Below, one piece after another: positions 53,777 through 64,000 of a stretch of DNA of 64,000 bases. Numbering within the stretch: position 1 is the stretch's first letter; every line of letters begins with the position of its first letter. The notes under the pieces were generated by a model that was not told the origin of the DNA, ran no database searches, and was given only the letters and a program-made list of their open reading frames with translations. The stretch is taken from positions 1 through 64,000 of the forward strand of contig VXIS01000127.1 in NCBI GenBank assembly GCA_008704415.1, read 5' to 3'. The position numbers were made by a program, and so were the translations under genes. Source of the stretch: Sphaerosporella brunnea. Lineage: Eukaryota > Ascomycota > Pezizomycetes > Pezizales > Pyronemataceae.

Positions 53777-54797
53777 GGTAGTAAATTCAAAGCGTTTGTC
53801 GTTCGACCGTCCTCGCTCGCCACATGTTTATGTCTGCTACCCATCACGCTATCTGCATGGCTAGCTCTGTAGATCTCCCTCCCTCCAACAGAGCACAATC
53901 GAACATTCGTTTACTCCTAATCACTCAAATTACATTACAGCTTTATAGCAGCCTCGACGGGGAAGTCGGCGCCTGCCACACCCACCCTCCTGCACGCCTG
54001 CATAGTTGAACAGCTTGCACGGCCATGATAGCCTGTTGACAAGAAGTGGCGGTGTTGACACTATCCGCTGGTCTCTGCCACGCGGTTAACGCATGGAGTT
54101 GATAGGTCACACGCCATGGGCTGTACTCCTGGCGACCAGTACGCCGCATTGATAAGTAGTAAGAACAGTTCCTCAAATCAATTGTCATGTTGATATCACC
54201 TTTTTAAGTGGCTCAGAGTCGTACCTGTAGCCTCTCGAAATCGAAAAAAAAAAAATCACCCGCGGCCTAGTACTACTACGCTCTCCCTGCCCCCCCCCCC
54301 CCCTCCGCGGTCTTTTGCACCTTTTATGGCGCTTTTTCGTCGAATTTTTGAGATGTCGCTTTATGTTGCGTTGTCTGTTTGGATTACCGTGTATATACCG
54401 ACCGACCTCTTCTTCGAGCGATTAACAGAGGGGTTCTTTCTTAAAAATCTATCGCGCCGCATTTAAAAACGTTCTGTGTTACCTCATTTGTCGCGACAGT
54501 ACGTTTGTCATTCACAGATTGTCAGTAAAGGCGATCATGGGACGAGGCTCAGGACCGGCAAGAGGGAAAAGGGCCAGGACAAGTAATATTCGAGATAGTT
54601 TGGCGACGAGCGCTGACCAGGCTCAGAACCTGTTGAACTGAGTGCACAGTGTATCCAAGAAAGAGCGGGAGAGAGAGAAAGAGAGCGCCGTGAAGGCCCC
54701 TCGGGAATTCGAAAAAGTAGAACGCAAAATAAATTGCTAGGTACATTAAGTACGGTCATCCCGAATATACAGTTCGTCTCTAGCTGCTAAGTACGTA
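53777..54797. other. intergenic between convergent genes
   Basis: Contains A12 and C14 homopolymers near 54244-54303 and a GAGA-rich stretch near 54660-54690. No gene recognised. Confidence 0.45.
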
Positions 54798-56552
54798 CTA
54801 CCAGCCAGACGAGCCACGGTTTCCTCCCTGAGTCACCTCCTCGAGAAGAGCTTTCAAGGCCTGCGACCATCCACTTGAGCTCCGGCGCAATCTCCCCTCC
54901 CCGAAAAGCCGTCGCGGTTGGCGAATGCCCGCTCCCTCCATCTCGATGCGTTCCATTATGGTATAAGTCTCTTTGCCTATTGGCAGAAAGAGGTTCTGCT
55001 CCAGCTCCGTGCATCGAGTCTCATGGGCGAGCACCTGCGAAAGCACCCACAGTAGTGCATCTGCGATAAAGCCGTGGGCGACGTCAACCAAAAACAGGTT
55101 CCCAAGGTTGTCAACGATAATTCGGATATCGTTTTGGGTGTACGTCCTCAACAGCATGGAGACGTCCCTGGTAACGGCTGTTGCCAGTACTGGCGGCATC
55201 GGGATCACCCCGTCTCTGATCTCCGCGAGCGACCATTCTTGATGACAGGACTCCGGCGGGAACAGGTCGGCGAAGCCATACTCGACGGCCAGCGCCGTGG
55301 GAGTCGTCAATTTGGAAAACGAGGACGCGTCGAGATAGCTCCTTCTGGACTCGGCTCGGAATACCATGCTGGGGTCGCCGCCTGCGAGTAGAAGCGAGAT
55401 CACTCTGCCGTGGAGGTCGCGCATGTGCGTCTTCCACCTGCCATGGCTCATGTGCAGGATGGGCATCAGCCGGGACAGGACTCGTTCTTTGTGCGGGAGG
55501 CTTGCCCCAGACTGCTCGGGCGGATACAGCGAAGGCAGCACCGCAGCGGGAGGGAGCTCAGTTGGTGGATCATCTGGGAGTTGGTCAATGTCGCTCAGAT
55601 ATCGGTTCCAAAGACCACCCTCATCGCCGAATAAACCCGCGCCTGGTAGCCGTGCAAGAAGGAATCCTATCCGGGCAGCATCCGAGAATCCCATTTCAGT
55701 CTCCGAAATGACAGCCCTGGCCTCGATCGTGAAGGAGACGTCGTCAAGTACTTTGCGCGGTTCGTCCTCCGGAAAGCTCTCCCAACGAGACAACGGCTGT
55801 CCGGTGTTCGCAAGGACGCTGTTCAGGATGGGGACGCGTCGGAGCCTGTGGAATATTGGAATGTTCGCGTTGTCCAGGGGAAGGCCGCTGAGCGCACAAG
55901 GAACCACGGATGCCAATGCCGCTTCGCAGCGCGAAAGTACCAGCTCAAGGCAGTGCAGCGACTCCTGTCGGTCGACTGGGCGAAACTCGCCTGCACGAAG
56001 GCCGCGGAGACACACCCAGAGCAGCGAGGCAGTTTCTCCTCCCTCTCCCTCCTGACGCTCCTTTCCCCCCTTTCCCCCATCTCGCTCCTGACCTCCCTCT
56101 GTTAGCTGAATCAGCACCTCCAGCGGGGTCCTGTTGAGCAACACCGTCAGAACCCTGGGCGAATGGTGTAAACACGCCATCGGCAGCGCCTGCGACATGG
56201 AAGGTCCGCAACCGTAATCCAGGATCATTCCCAGCCGCGAGGCATCGTCGGCAGCTATACACGCCGTGAATGGGTGCCAGAAATCGTGCGGCCTGGCCTT
56301 TGGTCCAATGGCGCTGAGCAAGACGGCAAACTCGGCGAGCGGCATCTGGTTCTCGATTGCCTGCTTGAGGATCTGCTCAACTGACCGTGTTTGAAGCCCG
56401 TCCAGATAAAGAGCCAGCACACGTGGCTGCGGCCTCACCGCCAGCGCCAGGATCAGCTCGAGTATGCTGGCCAGGGATAGCATGTCCTTGATCTCCAAGT
56501 GGAGCTCGTTTGGTAGCCAGAGGAAGTAGGGTGGAGGCACCCGATAAGGCAT
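54798..56552 (-). CDS. F-box-like protein with ankyrin-like region, 584 aa
   Basis: An intact ORF. I place the start at the ATG at 56552 (MPYRVPPPYFLWLPNELHLE), because the 42 codons upstream are a TGA/TGT microsatellite-like stretch giving poly-Ile. LPNELHLEIKDMLSLASILE near residues 13-32 is an F-box or F-box-like start. Downstream segments such as RLGMILDYGCGPSMSQALPM and RVISLLLAGGDPSM resemble degenerate ankyrin repeats. A charged Gly/Glu/Lys-rich insert (about 155-175) interrupts them. The architecture recalls the F-box/ankyrin protein at 2636-4093 in more diverged form. The function is probably adaptor-like but unproven. Confidence 0.65.
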   Translation of the reverse strand: MPYRVPPPYFLWLPNELHLEIKDMLSLASILELILALAVRPQPRVLALYLDGLQTRSVEQILKQAIENQMPLAEFAVLLSAIGPKARPHDFWHPFTACIAADDASRLGMILDYGCGPSMSQALPMACLHHSPRVLTVLLNRTPLEVLIQLTEGGQERDGGKGGKERQEGEGGETASLLWVCLRGLRAGEFRPVDRQESLHCLELVLSRCEAALASVVPCALSGLPLDNANIPIFHRLRRVPILNSVLANTGQPLSRWESFPEDEPRKVLDDVSFTIEARAVISETEMGFSDAARIGFLLARLPGAGLFGDEGGLWNRYLSDIDQLPDDPPTELPPAAVLPSLYPPEQSGASLPHKERVLSRLMPILHMSHGRWKTHMRDLHGRVISLLLAGGDPSMVFRAESRRSYLDASSFSKLTTPTALAVEYGFADLFPPESCHQEWSLAEIRDGVIPMPPVLATAVTRDVSMLLRTYTQNDIRIIVDNLGNLFLVDVAHGFIADALLWVLSQVLAHETRCTELEQNLFLPIGKETYTIMERIEMEGAGIRQPRRLFGEGRLRRSSSGWSQALKALLEEVTQGGNRGSSGW

Positions 56553-59118
56553 GTTGATGATGATGACGGTGATGATGATATTGTTGAGGATGATGGTAAT
56601 TGTGTACATATTGGGGCCATTATATATTCGACTTGTGGAAGACGGTGTCAGGTGACTGCGGCGAGTGAACAGGTACAAACAATCCGCATTCTTCGGGGAA
56701 GACGAGGTGGGCAGAGGGCAATATCTCGCCCGCCGTTAACAAGTATGTATTTGTACCCGCACAGTACAGCACGATCTTGTTAACAGCAACTGACGGTGTA
56801 TATTAATGGCGTGAAAGAGATACCGATAGAAGGGCAGATCGCTATATAGACAGAACAGCTTCCAACGGATACAGTCTCTCTCCTCGGGCGGACAGTTGCA
56901 TTTGCAGCCACAAATTCCCTCGTCGCACAAAGCCATAGAATTACAAAAGTTCATGAGTTGACAATTGACGATTTATACTGGCGAGTTTGGCCCCTTCGTG
57001 GTCTCGGAACCGGCGTTTCAGCTTCCAGTTGAAGGGGGCTTTCGATTTCGCTGCTCTGGGCCATGAGGTCCTGGCCGATGTCTTATCACTGCCGGAGTGC
57101 CACCTCGTGGACTGTGGGGATGGAGGCGCATAAGTTCGATCGCAGGTAGTTTAGACGATCGAAAAGAGCACCAAGGCAAAGGCAAAGCGGTGGAGGTCAA
57201 AAATGAGGATCAGCCCAGAATGTCGTGGGAAGCTCACTGTGGGCATGTGACGGCGGCGAACCAAGTCCAGTTGTTACAATTTAGAATATAATGAGCATGA
57301 CAATGAATGAGTATCTTGCCAGACGGCATGGTACGCAGTTCAAGAGCAAGTATCAAGCGCGTTGCTCATTGGGGAACATATGGTATCGTGGTTTCACCAG
57401 GCGTCTTTTAAAATTTGGACTTCCATAGCAGTGTGTTGTTGAAAATCGGGTCAATGGACAAGCGGGATAAACGATCTGAATTAAAGGTCATTCATGACTC
57501 GACTCGTAATTATCAGCACCCTCCCTACCGAACCTATTGCGGCCTTTTCGGTTGTCATTTCACCGCCCTGCGTAACCAACTTTTACGAGTGAGCTCCCGT
57601 GTCTATACCAAGATTAACGCTGTGTGGTGCAGGTCAACCTTAATTTAACACGTAGCCCTCGCCACGCTCGTTCGCCCTGGTAGTACTTGCTGAAAAAAAC
57701 AGTTTCTTTCAGTTTTCAATGCGCTCTCTATACGTTTTGGCAAAGCAAATGTCAACAAGCTGCACTACTATCCTTCTCCCACAAGGTCTTAAGGTGGTAG
57801 ACATCAAACCGCTACCGCAGGAAGACAAGCGGCTGCCAAACAAAAGACACCAAACTATCAATTGATCATTTTTCTTTTCAAAGCGTTCGGACTAAGCCAG
57901 GCGTTTCTGGTGTCAAACGTTGAAGTTTTCAGATCTCTAAAATCTAGTTTTTGGCTCGTGAGACTTGCACTTCTTGCTATCAGTTTTCAATTTCGATCGT
58001 AAATATTCAGTTCCCTAGAATCTCTCACGCATGGGTGCCTGGGGCCTGATATCATTCGCAGTAGAAAAGTTGGTGGAGTTCTAGATTCACTATCTCAGAG
58101 TGTGTTGTTCACCACACGTGAGCAGGCATTGTGGCAACCTGCTCCGGTTGTGCGCACTGAGCACACTCCAACCTGCTCGAGTCCAATTAGGTACAGCCAG
58201 CGTAGCCGCTGGAAATATTGGGACGTTTTGCCAAGCAAACGCCTCTATGTGTGTGATTTCAAGGACTGAAATCGTTTTGGACGTGAAAACGCTCGGCCGC
58301 CACAAGCTGTGATAATACGGTCACAATTCGGCAAAAATCACAGAGCTGAAGAATCGTCTATGAATGGATGGTGAACGATTTTTGCGACCTCCCCCCTTTC
58401 TACCACGTAGTGAACGTAGGCCATTCCACGGAATATACACGCCGGTGTTGCTGCATGTCAATCGGCGGTGACAGTTCCTCATCTTACTAACGCACAAAGC
58501 AGCCTCCCTCTCTTGCCATCCTGCATTGGCAAATAATCGAGGTGAGCATGAGGGAGGGCTCAGCTTAATAGCTCACACTTGGGTCCCAGTGGATACCACA
58601 ATCCTCAAGATTACAGGATATTTTTCAAGTCCACGATTGAAATTACTGGAAATTATATCAGTACACAGGAAGCAGTACTGGAAGTTTCGGAGGTATAGAG
58701 TTTAATGTCGAATGAAAAATTGGGCGGGTCGAGAGATTTAGAGAAGAATTAAGACAAGTAACCGTAAATTGACACTACTTGCTTCTTCCTCCACTTCCGC
58801 ATTCCCCGTGGAGGAGTGGAAGCGAGTCTGATGGAAAGGAGCTTGAAGAGGACTCAGACAACGCCGGCAGTGAGGTGGACACAGTTGCAGAGCTTTTTAC
58901 TTTGGAATCCGTCCGTTAAGCTGCCAGGTCTGGTGGTGTGGGAACAGGTCCGTACTGTTTGTAGCCTCTCCTTTGAGAACTCATTGACCTGCATCATGAC
59001 AGTGCGCCGCCAGTAGTGGGCCCGGGTGCGAACTCAGAAAAAAAAATCGATGAATTCACCAGCCACTCCCTTTCCTGCAAGCTGTTTTTTTTTTTGTTTT
59101 TTTTTTGACCCGTGAGAT
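56553..59118. other. intergenic, nothing recognised
   Basis: A purine/TGA microsatellite lies near 56550-56600. Several short ORFs lack domains. Confidence 0.4.
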
Positions 59119-59120
59119 TA

Positions 59121-59262
59121 GGGCCGCTCAGACAGGCGTTTTTATTTTTTTCGACGTTTATGGATTTAAGGCCAGTTTCGGCGTCAAATTGCTTACAGAC
59201 ATCGATAAACAGCCGGTTGAAAATTCGGATATCCAAGTCAAAAACGCCCGTCTGAGCGGCCC
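59121..59262. mobile_element. tiny mariner-like MITE, 142 bp
   Basis: Terminal inverted repeats GGGCCGCTCAGACAGGCGTT and GGGCCGCTCAGACGGGCGTT (one mismatch), both followed by TTT, flanked by TA at 59119-59120 and 59263-59264. The interior is AT-rich. Too small to encode anything. Confidence 0.7.
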
Positions 59263-59264
59263 TA

Positions 59265-59801
59265 CTACCGGTTTTTTTCTCTAGTATACACATATACTGC
59301 CAGCAATTTTTGAAGTACAAAAGCCAAATTACCGTTTCACTTCGGTCGGGACTCTGAGCACGCACAGTCCTTGTACTATCCACTCTGCGCGCGACTGCAA
59401 AATGTACTCTGAAAATTTCCCTGCCACAGCACCAATCCGCACCAACCAACTTCAAGCTCCACGCTTGCACATATCCATCGCATTCACCGTTGAATGGGGA
59501 GCCCCATTTACTGTGAGTCAGCCCGAAAAAAATGACGCCGGATGTTCCCCATGTCGGAGTGATGTTTATTCCGGATGCCTTCACTCGGTAGTGCAGGGCA
59601 AGGGTTTTCTCACCGTCACGTGGTGCTTTGGGGTGAATCATGCAATATCACCAAATGCGGCTTCATCGGAAGGCACTCGTGATCCCGGCGTCACGTGTTT
59701 CGTGCAGAATCATGTACTGTCACGCGAGATCATGCTTCCGCACTCGCTGACGAGTGATGCTTCATGGCCTAGATGATCTCTTAGCTAATGAATGATTTGT
59801 T
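59265..59801. other. intergenic, nothing recognised
   Basis: The long minus-strand ORF through this stretch (58994-59641) runs across the MITE and is not supported as a gene. Confidence 0.35.
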
Positions 59802-60463
59802 TCACCGCACGCCGGACATGTTCGCACCAAGCCGCCGCCCGGCGTGCTGCTTCGCCATCCCAATATGATTAAAACAAAAGCGGGGGAAACACAAAGCACA
59901 GTAACAAACACAAGGCACCTCCCCGGAAGCTAGCCAGACTAACCCAAACGCGACCGCAAAGCCCCAAACCATCGGCCACCATATACGTAGGCCGCTGGAC
60001 GATACCGTCAGCCTAGGAGGCACCTTGAGCAGCGCCTTCCGTCTGGCAAGATCCAGATCCTTTCGGGCGCAGGGCACGCTGCTCCTGCGCCTGCTGCTCC
60101 GCTCGAGCTCACTTCCAGACGTTGCAACCGCCCGTCGTGAGGCATTCCATTGACACAGAAGCCAGGCTACGTCGAACTCATCAACCGCGCGGCCTGGATC
60201 GTCGATCCCCCAACTCCATCTCGTGGGAGGTCTAGCCCATCCGTTATATCGCCATTGCATATGCGGGTCCACCTAGAGAACGATCGTAGAGAGGGCCATA
60301 TGCTGCGGTGGTGGTGGTAGCCGACGTAGGCGCGGACTCTTCCTACCGCTTTCATCGTCATCTTGACAACCCAACGCATCGAAATCGATCCGTACAATGC
60401 CGTCACTGCCGTCGCGATGAATGGCGTAGGAGCCGTCTCGGTGCCGTCAACAGTGGAGAACAC
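59802..60463 (-). CDS. possible membrane protein gene, unrecognised
   Basis: The ORF at 59802-60272 encodes 156 aa with a charged region (RAVDEFDVAWLLCQWNASRR), and then IWWPMVWGFAVAFGLVWLAS, a good single transmembrane segment. An overlapping ORF upstream (60167-60463) may be an earlier exon. Splice sites could not be settled. No domain family recognised. Confidence 0.3.
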
Positions 60464-60856
60464 TCATCAGCTCAAAGGTTCAAATGCGTCTTGGATAGCG
60501 TAGGCTCATACCTTGCGAAACTGCAGTCTTCACGGCTCCACAGGACCCGCAAACCGCGTCGCACCCTCCACCACCGACAGGATCGCCGAGAGCCTGACAA
60601 CATCGCGTCCCTGCTGAATTGTTCTCATATGGTGAATTGCGACGGCGACGGCATCACGCACAACGGTGCGACGAATTGAACTGGAATTTCAATTTTCAAC
60701 AAAAAAAGACAAACGGCGCCACAGGCAATAGAATAAATAAACGACCAGCAGCGATATATCCCAAATTCACCCGCTTCCAAATGCATAACCGAAGTGCGCA
60801 GTTCCCAGTCCCAAAAACACCCAAAACAAATGCAGCATTACACCCCCCGTGACATC

Positions 60857-63169
60857 CTACTCCGGCAACCCCTCAATCGTGTCCTCCAGCAAGGCCAGCA
60901 CCTCGTCGTACATTTTCTGAATATCGCGCGCGCGCATACTGGTGTCGACCTGGATGGTCGGTTCATCGCTCTCATCGTCGAAGGTAACGCGATAGGCCGC
61001 CTTGTTTCTGACTTTTTGGTCTTCGATCGCCTGGCGCCAGCGGTTGAGACAGCCGCGCAGGCAGCGTGCCTGGGGGAGAAACGTGGGAACGACCGAGGTT
61101 AAGAACCGGTATTCATCGAGGAAGTGAGTTTTTGTTGTCGCAGCCTGGAGGCGGAGGTTGTTGGTTATACCGCCACTCATGTCGACGAAGACCGTGTGCC
61201 GAGGTTTGGGATTTCGCGGTTCGCCCGGGCCGTTGATGCAGATGTCGAGCAAGACGTAGTAGAAGGATTCCAGGTCTTCCAGCGGGCTGTGCGGCTCCCT
61301 CATGTTCCCCTCAAGCACGGCTGAGGCCATGTACTGGAATGTCCCTGTGATGAAGTCCGCGCCGGACACATGCTGGCGGGCACGGTGGATGGCGAAGTCA
61401 AAGTCTATCAGGAAGCCGTAGGGAGGGGATGGGTTCGATGGCGAGGAGACAGGATGAAGCAGGATGTTGTTGAGTGACACGTCGCGGTGCACAATCTGGT
61501 GGACCTCGTACATGTGCCTGTGACCAAGGATTGCATCGCGGAGACCAAGGAGGAGGTGTTTGTAGGATTTGAATGACCGCAGCGATTGGCCCAAAGGACT
61601 CATGACGAGGCGCGTTTGGATGCGATTCTGTAGGGTTATCGCGGTGCGGTAGAGGTTCTTGCTCGTCTTGGTGTGCGGAGGGCGCTCAGCGCTCAGTGTC
61701 GCTTCCCCGTGGTTCACATCGCCTCTGATGTAGGCCGCGATGTCAACTGTTTTCCCGACGTCGTGTAGCGTTTCATGCCCTCGGTATGTCGGCAACCCTA
61801 TAGTCCCAGGCTCGATTGCAGCCAGAAACTCGCCCTCGGCGTCGCGTTGCGCAGCCCGCCACTGGTCTTTGATCACACATGTCCAGGGACTGCCCTCCGG
61901 CGCGTCAAATGGCTTCGCGCGCCAGATGACGGTGCCACGGGTGGCAATGGCGTATCGTCGGATCAGGCAGATGTGGTAGATGCGGTATTTCTTGCCGCAG
62001 GTAACGATGAACGGGTTTGGCAGCGTGCGGTCGACGAAGTGGACTGTGGGATCGTACACCACCTCCGCGTCCGAGTAGGGCGTCCATCTAATCGTCGGGT
62101 CGAATCCAATCGTGGTGGCGTCGCTGCTGGTGAAAGCCTTCATCGCGGCCAAGAAATGTCGGGGTTTGGTGTGGATGTTGATCGGTGTCGAAGCAACAGC
62201 GCCCGACCGGTCGAAGCGGAAGACCCGCATCTTGGCGCCGCAGAGGGTAAATGCGAGCGCCCATCTCCGCTGCGGTTGCGTGCCGAACAGCTCCCGGATG
62301 TAGTTTGCAAGCTGGAGGAAGGTCTCGTCACGGCCGTCTTTGTCCGGATTGCTTTTGAGCTCGCCGACGATTCGGACCTGGTCCCACGACACTCTAACCT
62401 CCGAGACACTGGCATCGTCACTGGTGCAGCAGCAGACTAGTAGGTCGGTTTTTCGGTCGGTGTCACCATTCTTGATGATCAGATGGCCTGAGGGTTTGCA
62501 AACGATCGCGTGGTGATCGGACGGGGTATTAGTCGGTGTCGTGGTCGTCGTCGGCGCGGAACGCAGCAGAGGATTTATGCGATCGTAGAACCAATCGAGC
62601 ACGGCTTGTTCAGTCGGCGAGTCCGGCCAGCCAATCCAGCGCCTCCCGTCGTGCAAGTGCGCAGGAACCGGTGCACGATAGGCGTCGAACTGCTGCCACA
62701 GCGAGTCGACATCATACAGGACGCGGTCCCAGAGCTCGCTGTAAAGCGACGAGTCCATCACGGGACGTGAGGTTTTAGAGCCAGGCAGGCGGTTGGCCGG
62801 GTCGTTGAACGCGTGTGGACGGAACATGTCGGTGGTCGAGCTGCGCGGCGTCGACATTACGTGCGTGCTAGACATCGATGTCGGGGTTGTAGTTTGGGTC
62901 GACGACAGCGCATCACGCAGTGCATTTGTCGAGAACGCGTCTTCGCTCAGTACGGGAGGCGGGGGGGCGGTCGCAGATGATGGCGATGATGGCTGCGGGC
63001 GCTGGTTCGGTTCGCGCGGCGGTGGGCGGGGAGGAGTGCGAGGACGCGGCGGCGATGCACGAGGACGCCGGCGGGGATTTCTTCGGCCGCGGTTGGGTGG
63101 TGGTGGTGATGGTGGTTGTTGTTCCGGTGGCGGAGGATTCCGACGTGCGCTTTGTCTTGTAACGGGCAT
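60857..63169 (-). CDS. FunK1-type fungal protein kinase, 770 aa
   Basis: An intact ORF with a Pro/Arg-rich disordered start (1-75). A middle region (about 220-330: RIVGELKSNPDKDGRDETFL and LAFTLCGAKMRVFRFDRSGA) is typical of the N-terminal module of FunK1 proteins; its GELK recalls a PD-(D/E)XK-like core. The kinase domain follows. The catalytic loop HRDVSLNN is at 561-568, and the metal-binding motif is DFD (589-591) in place of DFG. The activation segment ends GTFQYMAS instead of an APE motif. ED at 631-632 precedes the F helix (LESFYYVLLDICINGPG). FunK1 kinases are expanded in mushroom-forming fungi. The substrate is unknown. Confidence 0.9.
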   Translation of the reverse strand: MPVTRQSARRNPPPPEQQPPSPPPPNRGRRNPRRRPRASPPRPRTPPRPPPREPNQRPQPSSPSSATAPPPPVLSEDAFSTNALRDALSSTQTTTPTSMSSTHVMSTPRSSTTDMFRPHAFNDPANRLPGSKTSRPVMDSSLYSELWDRVLYDVDSLWQQFDAYRAPVPAHLHDGRRWIGWPDSPTEQAVLDWFYDRINPLLRSAPTTTTTPTNTPSDHHAIVCKPSGHLIIKNGDTDRKTDLLVCCCTSDDASVSEVRVSWDQVRIVGELKSNPDKDGRDETFLQLANYIRELFGTQPQRRWALAFTLCGAKMRVFRFDRSGAVASTPINIHTKPRHFLAAMKAFTSSDATTIGFDPTIRWTPYSDAEVVYDPTVHFVDRTLPNPFIVTCGKKYRIYHICLIRRYAIATRGTVIWRAKPFDAPEGSPWTCVIKDQWRAAQRDAEGEFLAAIEPGTIGLPTYRGHETLHDVGKTVDIAAYIRGDVNHGEATLSAERPPHTKTSKNLYRTAITLQNRIQTRLVMSPLGQSLRSFKSYKHLLLGLRDAILGHRHMYEVHQIVHRDVSLNNILLHPVSSPSNPSPPYGFLIDFDFAIHRARQHVSGADFITGTFQYMASAVLEGNMREPHSPLEDLESFYYVLLDICINGPGEPRNPKPRHTVFVDMSGGITNNLRLQAATTKTHFLDEYRFLTSVVPTFLPQARCLRGCLNRWRQAIEDQKVRNKAAYRVTFDDESDEPTIQVDTSMRARDIQKMYDEVLALLEDTIEGLPE

Positions 63170-64000
63170 CGTGGCGGTGTTGGGAAGGAAGCGGGTGTTG
63201 CGGAAGTTTGGGCGTGTAAATATTTGTGTGTTTGTTTTGGTACTCGAGTAGTTGCCATGGCGACGAGGAGATTACATAATGCTCGATCAGATCAATGATG
63301 CTGACTCAGTGATAATGGGCCTCTGGCGTCTCGGTGCCTGTTCTATCCACCCAGTCCTGAATTCGACGCAGTAGACTCCGAAACGAACAATGGCCTTGCC
63401 GCAATGGCTGCGTTGTCTGATGAAGGAATGAGCTCAAACTTACGGATATAGAACACCAAAAGACGCTCAATCTCCCACTATATTCAAATCTACCCCCAAT
63501 GGATGATTGTCATATGGGGTAGCCCCGCGACGGGTCGTGTGGCTCTCCGGGTCAAAATTTGCTACCCGCCTTTACTCTCCATGGAATGAGCTCAAACTTA
63601 GAGATATAGGGCATTAAAGGACGCCCACTCACCCCCTCCATTCAGATCTATCCCCCCATTGATGGTTGTTATGTGGGATGGTCCCGCAGGGGTTCCTGTG
63701 GCTTTCCTGGGGCAAAATTCATTCAAATCCACCACGCCCTCTCAGTGACATTTTATATACATTAATTTGCTCTGTATTTATCCCAACCCAGCGCCTCCTA
63801 ATTCCCAATGTTTCGTCCTTCCTGTGTAATAAGCTGATCAATGCGCCACAGCGTACACGTCTCGTTACACTTGGTCCCATCATTTCCTCCTCCTGATACA
63901 AAAACATCCTCCATCAGTTCAGTTTATACGTTGACTTCTTGTTCTTAGTCATCGTATACAGAAACTGTGTCACCAACTTCATATTCTTCAAGCTATGCAG
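63170..64000. other. intergenic with a 158-bp tandem duplication
   Basis: Apart from the direct repeat at 63425-63740 no feature is recognised up to the window edge. Confidence 0.45.
63425..63740 (+). repeat. 158-bp tandem duplication
   Basis: Two copies begin GGAATGAGCTCAAACTTA at 63425 and 63583 and align over their length with moderate divergence (for example TCTACCCCCAATGGATG against TCTATCCCCCCATTGATG). Confidence 0.75.

Noticed and set aside
58994..59641. 215-aa minus-strand ORF
   Set aside because: It runs straight through the 142-bp MITE and T-rich tracts and has no domain; chance ORF.
1..64000. CRISPR arrays, rRNA genes, bacterial operons, riboswitches
   Set aside because: No regularly spaced short repeats, no rRNA-like sequence and no prokaryotic gene organisation; introns show that this is eukaryotic nuclear DNA.

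Overview
The window looks like a repeat-rich accessory or subtelomere-like region of a fungal nuclear genome, most likely a basidiomycete of the Agaricomycetes. The signs are short GT-AG introns of about 50-130 bp in the spliced genes, a fungal-type (FunK1) protein kinase, several proteins with 'LP.EL..EI' F-box starts, a fungal uL30m-type mitochondrial ribosomal protein, and a dense load of Ty3, Ty1/copia, hAT-like and mariner-like elements. I saw no rRNA, no CRISPR array and no operon. The assignment to Agaricomycetes is inference.

Layout. 1-20 kb: an F-box/ankyrin gene (2.6-4.1 kb), a possible small secreted protein (6.5 kb), a spliced coiled-coil gene (9.1-10.1 kb) and an unrecognised 252-aa gene (16.8-17.6 kb) whose frameshifted paralogue lies at 13.8-14.85 kb. 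Between them are non-autonomous TIR elements with recognisable target-site duplications (TSDs). 20-29 kb: a nested stack. A Ty1/copia gag remnant was hit by a hAT-like element, which was then split by a 7.97-kb Ty3/gypsy retrotransposon with identical 178-bp LTRs and a perfect 5-bp TSD. The reading order of the Ty3 element is rearranged: its RNase H domain is cut in two, with the second half placed after the integrase and chromodomain-like module. 29.4-32.6 kb: a same-strand row made of a uL30m gene, broken fragments resembling glutaminyl-tRNA synthetase, UDP-glucose pyrophosphorylase and (less surely) midasin, and a cyclophilin-upstream-like segment. 34-39 kb: repeats, a chromodomain fragment and unrecognised ORFs. 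39-49.5 kb: two cyclophilin genes in inverted orientation, each with four exons and duplicated flanks, enclosing a small helical protein gene and a complete 724-bp hAT-like MITE. 50.6-52 kb: degenerate repetitive coding sequence. 52.4-63.2 kb: two proteins with F-box-like starts and a FunK1 kinase.

The genes do not form an obvious pathway. The F-box proteins could act as SCF ubiquitin-ligase adaptors, the cyclophilins are peptidyl-prolyl isomerases, and FunK1 kinases belong to an expanded fungal family. What unites the region is mobile-element activity, gene duplication and gene-fragment accumulation. All family assignments come from reading motifs by eye; none was checked by a database search.
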